Assembly (NCBI GenBank): GCA_014382705.1
Contig: JACNJE010000098.1
Span: forward strand, 1 to 43,750
Source of the DNA: Verrucomicrobiota bacterium
GTDB lineage: Bacteria; Verrucomicrobiota; Verrucomicrobiia; Limisphaerales; UBA1096
DNA: 43,750 bases
Direction: 5' to 3'
This document shows, in pieces, positions 1 to 9,643 of the stretch. Under the pieces are notes generated by a model. It worked only from the letters and a program-made list of their open reading frames with translations, made no database searches and had not been told where the DNA came from. Positions within the stretch are counted from its first letter, which is position 1, and each line of letters starts with the position of its first letter. The position numbers were made by a program, and so were the translations under genes.

Positions 1-1
1 A

Positions 2-295
2 GGCGATCCGGAACCGGATGGGGTGGTGTTGTGGACGCGGTTGGCGCCGCAACCCCCCCTTCCACCGAAATGCGCGGTCTACAAGTTGGCGCGTGAAATT
101 GCCGGCGGCCGGAACCAAACTGTTGGGATAGCAAAGCGGATTCGTCAGCCCCTTTGGCGAGCCGAACAACGAATTGCTTCCGGTGGTTAAGGAAGCCAAT
201 CTGAACGCCACGAAATGGCATGGCGGCGAATTGTCAAACGGGCTAAGAGTGCAAAGCACGCCACGTAACAAGCCCTCCGACGTGCCGAAGTAACC
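2..295 (+). pseudogene. Possible decayed or truncated remnant of a PhoD-like alkaline phosphatase
   Basis: Frame from nt 2 reads GDPEPDGVVLWTRLAP, resembling the PhoD N-terminal motif. It soon loses similarity and stops near nt 189. A second frame (from about nt 141) reads FVSPFGEPNNELLPVVKEANLNATKWHGGELSNGLRVQSTPRNKPSDVPK*. The left edge is cut by the window. Confidence 0.35.
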
Positions 296-389
296 CGACC
301 GCCGGAGACACCGGCCACCGTTGTCCTGCCCGGAGACAAGGATTTGGCCATGTTCGTCACCTTCCCTTGCCGTGCAGTACAGGACGTTT

Positions 390-431
390 TTAAAAAAACG
401 CCGTTTGGCCTTGAGAAAGGGCGGTGTTTTT
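390..431 (-). terminator. Possible intrinsic terminator downstream of gltA
   Basis: On the minus strand AAAACACCGCC...GGCGTTTTTTT forms an imperfect stem followed by a T-run at the 3' end of gltA. Confidence 0.35.
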
Positions 432-1686
432 AGCGTTCGCTGATGGGCTGGTACTTGAGGTCGTCCTGGCCGTCGTAAACGCCGCTCGGGCGGATGAGGC
501 GGTTGTCGGCCAGTTGCTCGAGCACGTGGGCGGTCCAGCCGGACGTGCGGGCGATCGCGAAGAGCGGGGTGAACAAATCGATCGGGATGCCGAGCGAGTA
601 GTAGACCGTGGCGGAGTAGAAATCGACGTTCGGGTAGAGGTTTTTTTCGCGGATCATAATCTCGGCGATGCGCTCGCTCATGTCGAGCCACTTGGTTTCG
701 CCGAGCTTGGTGCCGAGTTGCTGGGCCATGCGCTGCAGGTGTGGCGCGCGCGGGTCGAGCACCTTGTAGACGCGGTGGCCGATGCCCATGATTTTCTTTT
801 TGTTCTTCAGGCAGTCGGCGACATAGCCGTCCACCTTGTCCACACTCCCAATTTCCTGAAGCATTCGGATAACTCCCTCGTTGGCACCGCCGTGCAGCGG
901 CCCCTTGAGGGTGCCGATGGCGGAGGTGATGGCGGAGTACATCCCGCTTAGGGTGGCGATGGTCACGCGGGCTGAAAAAGTCGACGCGTTCATGCCGTGA
1001 TCGGCATGCAGGATGTAGCACATGTCGATGGTCTTATCCTTTTCCTCGATCGGTTTTTCGCCGTCGATGAGGTAGAGGAAGTTGGCCGCCTCGCCGAGGG
1101 TGGGATCGGATTCTGGCAGCGGTTTGCCCTGCCGCGCCAAATGGAAGTAGGCGGTAATCACCGGCACCTGCGCGATGAGCTTAATGGCGCGCTTGGCCTG
1201 CTCCTCCAGCGAATCTTGCCCTTCGGGCGGTTCGTAGCAGGCGAGGGCGGAAACCACGGTGCGGATGGCCCGCATCGGCGAGGCTTCCTTGGGTAGATTT
1301 TTGATCAGATCCACCACGCCACCGGGCAACTCGCGGGCACCGGCCAGCTCCGACTTGAGCGCGTCCAACTCGGTTTGGCTCGGCAACTTGCCGCGATGCA
1401 ACAGATGCACGACTTCCTCATAGGTCGCGTTGCCGGCCAATTCGTTGATATTGTATCCGCGGTAGATCAACTCCCCGTCGAGTCCACGCACGCTGCTGAG
1501 TTTCGTGGTGGCGGCGACGACGCCTTCCAGGCCCTTGGCGGGCGCAGTTTTTTCTGTGTCACTCATTTCAAATTCTTTCAGGCGGTCACGCGCTGACGGT
1601 GTGAGGATCGCATCGGCAGGAATGCCGTTCAGCCCGCCCTTGCGTTGCAGCTCGTTGATATCCTTCAAGCTGTAGACTTTTTTCAT
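430..1686 (-). CDS. gltA: Citrate synthase with an N-terminal extension of about 40 aa
   Basis: Translation contains GLEGVVAATTKLSSVRGLDGELIYRGYNINELA, GPLHGGANEGV and GIGHRVYKVLDPRAPHL, typical of citrate synthase. Confidence 0.95.
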   Translation of the reverse strand: MKKVYSLKDINELQRKGGLNGIPADAILTPSARDRLKEFEMSDTEKTAPAKGLEGVVAATTKLSSVRGLDGELIYRGYNINELAGNATYEEVVHLLHRGKLPSQTELDALKSELAGARELPGGVVDLIKNLPKEASPMRAIRTVVSALACYEPPEGQDSLEEQAKRAIKLIAQVPVITAYFHLARQGKPLPESDPTLGEAANFLYLIDGEKPIEEKDKTIDMCYILHADHGMNASTFSARVTIATLSGMYSAITSAIGTLKGPLHGGANEGVIRMLQEIGSVDKVDGYVADCLKNKKKIMGIGHRVYKVLDPRAPHLQRMAQQLGTKLGETKWLDMSERIAEIMIREKNLYPNVDFYSATVYYSLGIPIDLFTPLFAIARTSGWTAHVLEQLADNRLIRPSGVYDGQDDLKYQPISER

Positions 1687-1789
1687 CCGTCACCATCCAA
1701 TGTGAATCCCCTTGGGCGGGTCGGAAACTTTAGGGAAAACCGGTTTTCGGCGCAACGGTTTTTTCGGAACCCGTCGCTTGGCCAAGCGG

Positions 1790-2146
1790 TTACTGTCCCC
1801 GGTAAACGCAGCGGGCCGTGCAGGTCTCGGCCACTTCCACGGCGGTTAACAGGGGCAGACTTGGCTTCAGCCGCTCCCAGATCCAGACCGCAATTTTCTC
1901 GCTTGTCGGGTTCTCGAGGCCTTCGATTTCGTTGAGATAACGATGGTCGAGCTGCTCCCAGAGCGGCTTGAACGCCGCCGTGATGTCGGCGTAATCGAGC
2001 ACCCAGCCCAGCTTGGGATCGCAGTCGCCCTCGACGACGATCTCCGCCCGGAAGCTGTGGCCGTGCAGCCGACGGCATTTGTGCTCCGACGGCAGGTGCG
2101 GCAGCAGGTGGGCGGCTTCAAATTGAAATGTTTTCCTGAGTTCCAT
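1790..2146 (-). CDS. queD: 6-carboxytetrahydropterin synthase (QueD family)
   Basis: [40 protein letters not shown] and LDHRYLNEI motifs. Confidence 0.93.
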   Translation of the reverse strand: MELRKTFQFEAAHLLPHLPSEHKCRRLHGHSFRAEIVVEGDCDPKLGWVLDYADITAAFKPLWEQLDHRYLNEIEGLENPTSEKIAVWIWERLKPSLPLLTAVEVAETCTARCVYRGQ

Positions 2147-2153
2147 GGTTCGG

Positions 2154-3509
2154 TCACGCGGTTTCGAGGTCGCTCCAGCGGATCAGTTCGCCCAGCGGCG
2201 GTCGGCCGTCATGTCGCCAGGCAAGTGGCGGACGCTGCATTTGGCCCAGTTGGCAGATCCGCGGCACGCCCCATCTGGCCAGTGGCACCGCCAATTCCCG
2301 CATCCGGGCCTCACTGGCGGCAATGCCGACGGTGGACACAGACTCGCGGATCGGCTCCAGCACGTGCAGCGCCTCCTCGATCTGCTCAATCGGCTTGACG
2401 TAAATGAAGCGGTTGAGCGGCGAGCTTTGGAACTGTTTTTCATCCTCGTACACCACGGTCCAGTCGGTTGACTCGTCGCTCTCCCAAAGCAGCGCGCCGA
2501 CATTGTTGGCCGAGCGGATCTTGTAAAAGCGCCGGGCCGTCGTGATCGCCGCCGCTTCCTCCGTCGAGATCGGCCCGCGCGGCATCGTTTCGTTTCGCGC
2601 CTCGAGTTCCTCCGCGAGCATCTCGGCGAACCGCTCCGGCTTGAGGCTGCCGAATTGCTCGACGTAAATCACGTGCGGCGACAGGCAGCCGTGCTGGTTC
2701 CACGCGATGACATCGTCGGCGGCGTGCGTGAGGATCGCCTGCGTGCCCATCACCTCGCAGGCCAGTTTTTCCACGTAGCCAAAACTGACGCGATGCCCGT
2801 AGCCGACCAGCCGCTTGGCCAAGGGCAGTCGTTGGCGGGTGGCGTGGATCGTCTCGTCGCTTCCGCTGGCCACCACGCAGTCGGCCTCCGCGAATAACGC
2901 CGACTCGAGCGACTCGTTGCCGCCCCTCCACTCGGCGATCTCGAGCGATGCCGCCAGGCCCGGCTCGACGGTGTGCAGCGAATGCCCGAACAACCGCGGC
3001 AGCAGCGATTTGCCGGAGGCGCACTTGACGAACTGCGCCGAGCGCAGCAACAGCCCGAACGCGATTGACTGGAACACCGGCACCGGCAAGTTGCCCGGCG
3101 CGATGTGCACGATCAGTTGCGGGCCGTGAACCATCGAGTGCGTCCGGTTCGGCTGACTGGCGAACGACTGCAGCCGGGTCGCGTCGCCGAATTCCTGCGC
3201 CAGCAGCATGAAGAATTTCTCCTGCGTCCAATCATCGAAACAGGCGTCCAGCCCGGCGGCGAGCACTTCGGGCGGAAAGCCGGTCTCCTCCGGGTCGGCG
3301 GCGAGGGCAATTTTTCGCAGCTCGTACCCGGGCGAACGCCACAGGCCGGCAACCTCGGTGAGCTTGGCGATGATCGGCTCGTTGCCGACCTGGGCGAGAT
3401 AGTCGTCGCGGTTGTGGCGCAGTGTCTGGCACGCCTCCGCGAGCAGCGATCCGGATAGTTCCGCGCCCGGCTTGTCGGCCAAAAAATAGTCCAGTGAGGT
3501 TTCAGGCAT
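2154..3509 (-). CDS. LuxC-like acyl-CoA reductase
   Basis: ORF of 451 aa with [41 protein letters not shown] and [13 protein letters not shown], a LuxC/aldehyde dehydrogenase-type fold. Overlaps the LuxE-like ORF by 8 nt. Confidence 0.8.
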   Translation of the reverse strand: MPETSLDYFLADKPGAELSGSLLAEACQTLRHNRDDYLAQVGNEPIIAKLTEVAGLWRSPGYELRKIALAADPEETGFPPEVLAAGLDACFDDWTQEKFFMLLAQEFGDATRLQSFASQPNRTHSMVHGPQLIVHIAPGNLPVPVFQSIAFGLLLRSAQFVKCASGKSLLPRLFGHSLHTVEPGLAASLEIAEWRGGNESLESALFAEADCVVASGSDETIHATRQRLPLAKRLVGYGHRVSFGYVEKLACEVMGTQAILTHAADDVIAWNQHGCLSPHVIYVEQFGSLKPERFAEMLAEELEARNETMPRGPISTEEAAAITTARRFYKIRSANNVGALLWESDESTDWTVVYEDEKQFQSSPLNRFIYVKPIEQIEEALHVLEPIRESVSTVGIAASEARMRELAVPLARWGVPRICQLGQMQRPPLAWRHDGRPPLGELIRWSDLETA

Positions 3510-4596
3510 GGTTCAAATTCATTAGCGAGCAGCCACGGGGCTCAGCCGGTTCGGCCCGGCCCAGCAGTTCGAAACCGTCGTCGCGGCGCTTGGCCAAGTC
3601 CCCGGTCAGGAGGCTCAGCACCGAGCCGGCGTTGGCCAGGTCGGTGACCTGCAGCAGTCCCGCCTGGCCAAGCGCAACCTCCTGCATCGTTTCCGGGGAG
3701 AGGACACGGGCGCGTGCCCACGGCGGGAACCGAAACGTGCGGGGGGCGGCGTTCGCCTGGCCCAGTGTGCCGTCATACGCCTGCGAACTCAATTCGCACA
3801 TACCGTATTCGGAGAGGATGCGCCGTGCCGGGATGCCGAGTCTGTCGGTGATGGCTCGTTGCAGATCGACTCTGGACACCTTGCGCGAGCGGCCCTTGTA
3901 GCCGCCAGTCTCCATCGCCGCCGAGCCGCTCGGCAGTTGGAACTCCAGCGCGGCGGCGTCCAAATGGTCCAGCAGGTGCACGAACGAAAACGCGGTGCCG
4001 AGAATCGTAACCGGTTCGTTTTGCGTGGCGCAGTCGTGCAGGAAATTGACCGCCGCTTGGCCGTCGATCCGCCAATCGCCGTCGGCGGCGAAACATTGTT
4101 CGCGCTTGGCCAAGCGCTTGGTCACGACGTCCATCATGTGCGCCAGCGACGACTCCAGCGCTTGGCCAAGCCGGGGAACCAGCAGGAGAAGCCGGTTCGG
4201 CGAGTCGTCAATCAACTGCTCGGCAAACCAAGGCCACAGCGAGGCGTGATACAGGGCCACGGTTTCGTCGTTGTGAAAATGTCGGCTGCGGTCGGCTTGG
4301 GTCGTGCCGCTCGAGCGGAAAACCGTTTCGCGTTCAGCCTCCGGCAGCACGGTCAAGTCGAGTGACTTGAAGGCGCGCGTTGGCACGGCCGGGATGTCGC
4401 GCCAATTGGTGACGGTTTCCGGTGTGCGGTTTTCCACCCTGCACAAGTTGGCATACGGGGTGTTGTGCGCGAATTGAAACGCGAACAGGCCAAGCGCGAG
4501 TTCGTCGAACCGGTCCGTGCGCGGTTCGTCGGCGCTACGCCGGATGAACGCGCGGACGGCGTCGCAGGCTGCGGCCAGTGATGAGAAGGGTGTCAT
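3502..4596 (-). CDS. LuxE-like acyl-protein synthetase / acyl transferase
   Basis: FRSSGTTQADRSRHFHNDETVALYHASLWPWF and SEYGMCELSSQAYDG motifs of the LuxE/adenylate-forming family. Start chosen at internal Met MTPFSSLAAAC. Confidence 0.8.
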   Translation of the reverse strand: MTPFSSLAAACDAVRAFIRRSADEPRTDRFDELALGLFAFQFAHNTPYANLCRVENRTPETVTNWRDIPAVPTRAFKSLDLTVLPEAERETVFRSSGTTQADRSRHFHNDETVALYHASLWPWFAEQLIDDSPNRLLLLVPRLGQALESSLAHMMDVVTKRLAKREQCFAADGDWRIDGQAAVNFLHDCATQNEPVTILGTAFSFVHLLDHLDAAALEFQLPSGSAAMETGGYKGRSRKVSRVDLQRAITDRLGIPARRILSEYGMCELSSQAYDGTLGQANAAPRTFRFPPWARARVLSPETMQEVALGQAGLLQVTDLANAGSVLSLLTGDLAKRRDDGFELLGRAEPAEPRGCSLMNLNHA

Positions 4597-4727
4597 GCGG
4601 TTTTGGGGGCGCGGTCGCGCCGGGCTGGTTTTCCGCCACAGCCAAGGACGGGGAAAGTACGATCCAGCCGGCGGCTTGGCAACAAATGGTTTTGTCACCG
4701 GGCGAGGGGTGTGGTTTGCTTTGGCGC

Positions 4728-5432
4728 ATGAAGGGTAGCCTGTTTTTGTTGTCGCTGGCGACGGTGCTGGCGGGGTGCGGCGGTGGCGACACGCCACAGG
4801 ACGAATCGGCTGCAGCGGATGCGCCCAAGCCGGCGCAGGCGGCCAACGTCACGGTCACGCCGGTCGCGAACGTTGACCCCGCCGGTCAGAAGGTTCAACA
4901 GCCGGGGAAACTGACGCTTGGCCAGAAGCCGAAGGAGCGCCAGCCCGAGGCCACGCCGGCTCCCGATCCAACGCCGGCAGCCAAGCCGATCACAACCGGA
5001 ACCGTTGCCCCGAAAGAGTCGGCGACGCCGGCCAAGGTGGAGGGCGAGGGCAGCTTGACGAGGGAGAATGGCCAATACCTCGCCGGGGGCACGCCGTTTG
5101 GCGGGCAGTTTGTCGATCATCACGACAACGGCAACAAGTCGGTCGAGGGGGAATTCGTCAACGGCAAACAGCAGGGTGCCTGGACCTTTTACCACGAGAA
5201 CGGGCAGCGTTTCCGCACCGGCAATTACGTCGATGGCCGGGCCGATGGGCAATGGATCATCTGGCGCGAGGACGGCAGCAAATGGTCGGAGCAAACCTAC
5301 GTCAACGGCCAATTGAACGGCGTCGAGACGCGCTGGCATCCCAACGGCCAGAAGCAGTCCGAGGCCACTTGGCAGGGTGGCAAAACGATCTCCAAGCAGG
5401 AATGGGACGAGCAGGGTGTGCCCAGACAATAG
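4728..5432 (+). CDS. Secreted lipoprotein with MORN/YwqK-like repeats
   Basis: Lipobox MKGSLFLLSLATVLAGCGG. C-terminal repeats GAWTFYHENGQRFRTGNYVDGRADGQWIIWREDGSKWSEQTYVNGQLNGVETRWHPNGQKQSEA. Confidence 0.8.
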   Translation: MKGSLFLLSLATVLAGCGGGDTPQDESAAADAPKPAQAANVTVTPVANVDPAGQKVQQPGKLTLGQKPKERQPEATPAPDPTPAAKPITTGTVAPKESATPAKVEGEGSLTRENGQYLAGGTPFGGQFVDHHDNGNKSVEGEFVNGKQQGAWTFYHENGQRFRTGNYVDGRADGQWIIWREDGSKWSEQTYVNGQLNGVETRWHPNGQKQSEATWQGGKTISKQEWDEQGVPRQ

Positions 5433-5461
5433 CCGCGCTGTTCCCCGTTTTGTCGGGGCGC

Positions 5462-6181
5462 ATGGGAGGGGCAAAGCCGGTGGTGGAGCAAACTCGCCGC
5501 GGCGCGCGGCTTGTGCAGAACGGCTCGGTGCTCAGTGAGGTGCTCGCGGCGCCGGGCGCGACTGACAGTGTGTTCGACGTCTTGGCGGCTGCCGTCCACC
5601 AATTTTCACCTGCCGATCGAGTGGGGCTTCTGGGCTTTGCCGGGGGAGGGATGATCGCTCCGCTTCGCGCGATGGGTGGCGGACACTCCATCAGCGGCGT
5701 GGATCTCGACCGAGCCGGTTACGACCTTTTTTGCGGCCTCAGCTCGGGATGGAAAGGGGAGGTGCGGTTTGCGCAGGCGGACGCCATTGAGTGGCTGCGC
5801 TCGGCCCGCGGCGGATTTGACCTGTTAGTGGAGGATCTTTCCGTTGGCCGGGATGGCGACGTGTTCAAGCCGGATGTTTCCATCGACACGCTGCCGGCGT
5901 TGATTCAAGCCAAGCTCAACCCGGGTGGCGTCGCTGTGTTCAATCTGCTGCCGCCGGACAGCCGGACTTGGGCAGAGATGACGACCAAGGTCTGCGCGCC
6001 GTTCCGGTTCGGGGTGCAGGTTTTGTTCGAGAGCTTTTACAACCGGGTGGTGGTGCTGGGCGATGAGGCGCTGCCCCCGGCGCGCGCGGTGTCGCGGATG
6101 CTGCGCGGCGCGTTGGGCAGGATCGGATCGGAGATGGAGACGGACATCAGCGTGCGCTCGTTGCGCTTGGCCAAGCGATGA
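5462..6181 (+). CDS. Spermidine synthase-like / SAM-dependent methyltransferase-fold protein
   Basis: VGLLGFAGGGMIAPLRAMGGGHSISGVDLDRAGYDL, ADAIEWLRSARGGFDLLVEDLS. C-terminus LRLAKR is encoded by the iterated palindrome. Confidence 0.65.
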   Translation: MGGAKPVVEQTRRGARLVQNGSVLSEVLAAPGATDSVFDVLAAAVHQFSPADRVGLLGFAGGGMIAPLRAMGGGHSISGVDLDRAGYDLFCGLSSGWKGEVRFAQADAIEWLRSARGGFDLLVEDLSVGRDGDVFKPDVSIDTLPALIQAKLNPGGVAVFNLLPPDSRTWAEMTTKVCAPFRFGVQVLFESFYNRVVVLGDEALPPARAVSRMLRGALGRIGSEMETDISVRSLRLAKR

Positions 6182-6948
6182 AGCGGTGCGGCAACAGGGC
6201 GTTCACGCTGATTGAGTTGCTGGTGGTGATCGTCATTATCGCGCTGCTCGCGGGAATGCTGCTGCCGGCCTTGGCCAAGGCCAAGGCGAAGTCGAAATCG
6301 ATCAAGTGCGCTTCCAACATGCGGCAGATCAGCTTGGGCGTCATGATGCATGCCGATGAACTCGACGGCGCGCTCCCAATCGCCACGAACTTCGCCGAGC
6401 CGGAGTTTTCGCCGCAACGAATCTGGGTGACGGCACTGGAGCGGTTCCTCGGCAGCCGTGAGGTGTTTCTCTGCCCGTCCGCGCCCAACGCCCGGTTCGG
6501 CGGGGACTGGGCGAACCGCAGTTGGCACCCGATCGGGTACAACGGGGCGACGACGTACGATCCGCGAGGGGTGGAGGGCGCGACGACCAAGCCGAAGCTA
6601 GTGTCCGTGCCGGAGCCGAGCCTGGCCGTGTTGTTTGCCGACACGCCAAGCGGGCCGATCGAGAAAAAGTACCGGGGCTATGTTTTCAGCCCGAGGAACG
6701 GGAAACGAAACCGGTTCGATTCCCGGCGCTCCACGCCACTGGTCTCCGATCGCGACCTCGTCGCGGAGATGATCGGCAAACAGCCCAGCCAACTCAAGCC
6801 GGTGCTGGCACGGCACGGGGCCAACGGCGACGACACGGGTCGGAGCAACCTCATGATGGCCGATGGCCGTGTGGACACGCTGACGGCCGCGTCCATCCTG
6901 CGGCAGGATGCGGGCGCAAACCTAGTGTGGAATTTCAACGGGGAGTGA
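6178..6948 (+). CDS. Type II secretion-type pseudopilin (prepilin N-terminal cleavage/methylation domain)
   Basis: MKRCGNRAFTLIELLVVIVIIALLAGMLLPALAKAKAKSKSIKCASNMRQI, plus a late MMADGRVDTL motif. Confidence 0.92.
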   Translation: MKRCGNRAFTLIELLVVIVIIALLAGMLLPALAKAKAKSKSIKCASNMRQISLGVMMHADELDGALPIATNFAEPEFSPQRIWVTALERFLGSREVFLCPSAPNARFGGDWANRSWHPIGYNGATTYDPRGVEGATTKPKLVSVPEPSLAVLFADTPSGPIEKKYRGYVFSPRNGKRNRFDSRRSTPLVSDRDLVAEMIGKQPSQLKPVLARHGANGDDTGRSNLMMADGRVDTLTAASILRQDAGANLVWNFNGE

Positions 6949-6958
6949 GCGCCCGGGG

Positions 6959-7066
6959 TCAGTGGCTCCGGACGTGGCCGTATTTGCCGTTGCGGCGGGT
7001 GCGCGTCTCTTGAAACCGGGGCGTGTAGATCGTCTTGCTGTTAGCCTGGCTCAGGTACATGCTCAT
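6959..7066 (-). CDS. Candidate small basic ORF (35 aa), uncharacterised
   Basis: MSMYLSQANSKTIYTPRFQETRTRRNGKYGHVRSH*. Strong G/C preference at third codon positions in an otherwise empty gap. The supplied ORF extends to 7150. Confidence 0.35.
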   Translation of the reverse strand: MSMYLSQANSKTIYTPRFQETRTRRNGKYGHVRSH

Positions 7067-7230
7067 CAGGCGGGAAGAGGACAGCGGCGGGCGCCGGGTG
7101 GAAAACAAGCGGCTGCAGGCGGAAACAAAAGTGTAAACGATTCTCCTCACGGTTCCAGTACGCCAACCCGGCGAACGTAGTCCATGCCCGGTGCTTTTCC
7201 AAATGAAATGTATTCACAACGCCCTTTTTT

Positions 7231-7258
7231 TATTCACAACGCCCGGTGGCTGTGAATA
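7231..7258. repeat. Hairpin TATTCACA-(12 nt)-TGTGAATA, with a direct repeat of TATTCACAACGCCC at 7211 and 7231
   Basis: Perfect 8-bp inverted repeat and a 14-bp direct repeat with 20-bp period, read directly. Confidence 0.7.
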
Positions 7259-7312
7259 CCCGGTGAATGGCCGGGGAGTTTCCGGGGTGAATCGCGTGGA
7301 TAACCGGGGCAT

Positions 7313-7972
7313 TCAGCCCCCGGCAATGGTCACGCCGGAGGAAGTCCCAATGCGCGTGGCACCGGCCTCGATCATTGCGAGCGCGCTTTCCCGGTCGCGG
7401 ATGCCGCCGGACGCCTTCACGCCGGCACGTTGCTCCACGGTCTCGCGCATGAGCCGGACATGGTCGACTGTCGCGCCGCCGGGGCCGAAGCCGGTGCTGG
7501 TCTTGACAAAATGCGCCTCGGCCTCGACTGCCAGTGTGCAGGCCGTGGCGATCTGTTCGTCGCTGAAATAGCCAGTCTCTAGGATGACCTTCACCCGCCG
7601 ATCGTCCGCCGCCTCAACGACATCCCGGATTTCGCGGACGATGTAACGGTGAGCACCGTCGATGAACCGCCCGAGGTTCATCACCATGTCGATCTCATGG
7701 GCGCCGTTGTCGACCGCGACCTCGGTTTCGTAACGCTTTGAGTCCGAGTCACTTGCGCCAAGTGGAAATCCGACCACGGTGGCAATGGACACATCCGTGT
7801 CTGCCAGATAATTCCAGGCGTGCTGTACCCAGCAGCCGTTCACACACACCGCAAACAACTGATGCTCAATCGCCTCGGTGCATAGTTTCTCGATGTCCCG
7901 AGCCGTGGTGTCGGGGCGCAAAAGGGTATGGTCGATGTATCCGTTGAGCCGGGATTCCGGTTGATCGGCCAT
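7313..7972 (-). CDS. deoC: Deoxyribose-phosphate aldolase
   Basis: YIDHTLLRPDTTARDIEKLC, VVGFPLGASDSDSKRYETEVAVDNGAHEIDMVMNLG, KVILETGYFSDEQI, FVKTSTGFGPGGATVDHVRLM, KASGGIRD. Confidence 0.95.
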   Translation of the reverse strand: MADQPESRLNGYIDHTLLRPDTTARDIEKLCTEAIEHQLFAVCVNGCWVQHAWNYLADTDVSIATVVGFPLGASDSDSKRYETEVAVDNGAHEIDMVMNLGRFIDGAHRYIVREIRDVVEAADDRRVKVILETGYFSDEQIATACTLAVEAEAHFVKTSTGFGPGGATVDHVRLMRETVEQRAGVKASGGIRDRESALAMIEAGATRIGTSSGVTIAGG

Positions 7973-7975
7973 GGA

Positions 7976-8965
<990 letters not shown>

Positions 8966-9123
8966 AAAAAAGCGCCGGACAGCCTACGCCACGCCGCCCG
9001 CCTCGACAAGTTTTTCCGCTTGGCCAAGCGCTTGGCCGGCGGCGTGTTCACCGAGGCAGCCGACTGGAACAACCGGATTTCAGGTTGCACGTTTCTGGTG
9101 GACGGATAGGTTTTCCGCAGCCG

Positions 9124-9630
9124 ATGATGAAAAAAACATTCACCTTGTTTGCTGCGATTCTTGCGGTCGGGTGCAGCCGCGAAACAGCGATCCAGCCGCC
9201 GGCTGCCGAGGCGCCGGCCGCCGAGCCGGTGGGGGTCAAGCCGGTGGGGGTCAAGCCGGTGGCCGAGGTCATCCCGCCGGAGCCGCCCCCTCCGTCACCA
9301 GCGGTTTCGATTTGGGACGCCGCCCGCGACGGCGACATTGAGGCGGTGCGCGGGCAGATCGAAGCCGGAGCGAACCTGGACGAGGCGGATGCGGGTGATC
9401 CGCTCAAGCCGACCCCGCTGCATTGCGCCGTTGCGTCCGGTCACAAGGCGGTCGCCGAGCTGCTTGTGGCTGAAGGCGTGGCCATCAACGCCAAGCGCGC
9501 CGACGGCTTGACCTCGCTGGACATCGTGCTGAAAGCCGACCCAGAAGCCAGCGACGAAATGCTTTCAGCCCGGAAGGCGATCGCCGGCGTGCTGGTTCGC
9601 AACGGAGCCACGGCGGCCAAGCACAAGTAA
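9124..9630 (+). CDS. Ankyrin-repeat lipoprotein
   Basis: [20 protein letters not shown] lipobox. [59 protein letters not shown] repeats. Confidence 0.8.
   Translation: MMKKTFTLFAAILAVGCSRETAIQPPAAEAPAAEPVGVKPVGVKPVAEVIPPEPPPPSPAVSIWDAARDGDIEAVRGQIEAGANLDEADAGDPLKPTPLHCAVASGHKAVAELLVAEGVAINAKRADGLTSLDIVLKADPEASDEMLSARKAIAGVLVRNGATAAKHK
9226..9262 (+). repeat. 15-bp tandem repeat CCGGTGGGGGTCAAG x2 plus a partial copy
   Basis: Identical units at 9226-9240 and 9241-9255, encoding [12 protein letters not shown]. Confidence 0.9.
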
Positions 9631-9643
9631 CGCATCGACAGCC

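Noticed and set aside
2154-4596. Bioluminescence (lux) operon
   Set aside because: Only LuxC- and LuxE-like genes are present. No luxA/luxB is visible, so light production is not supported.
9226-9262. Possible CRISPR-like repeat
   Set aside because: The 15-bp units are directly adjacent with no spacers and are in frame. It is a coding tandem repeat.
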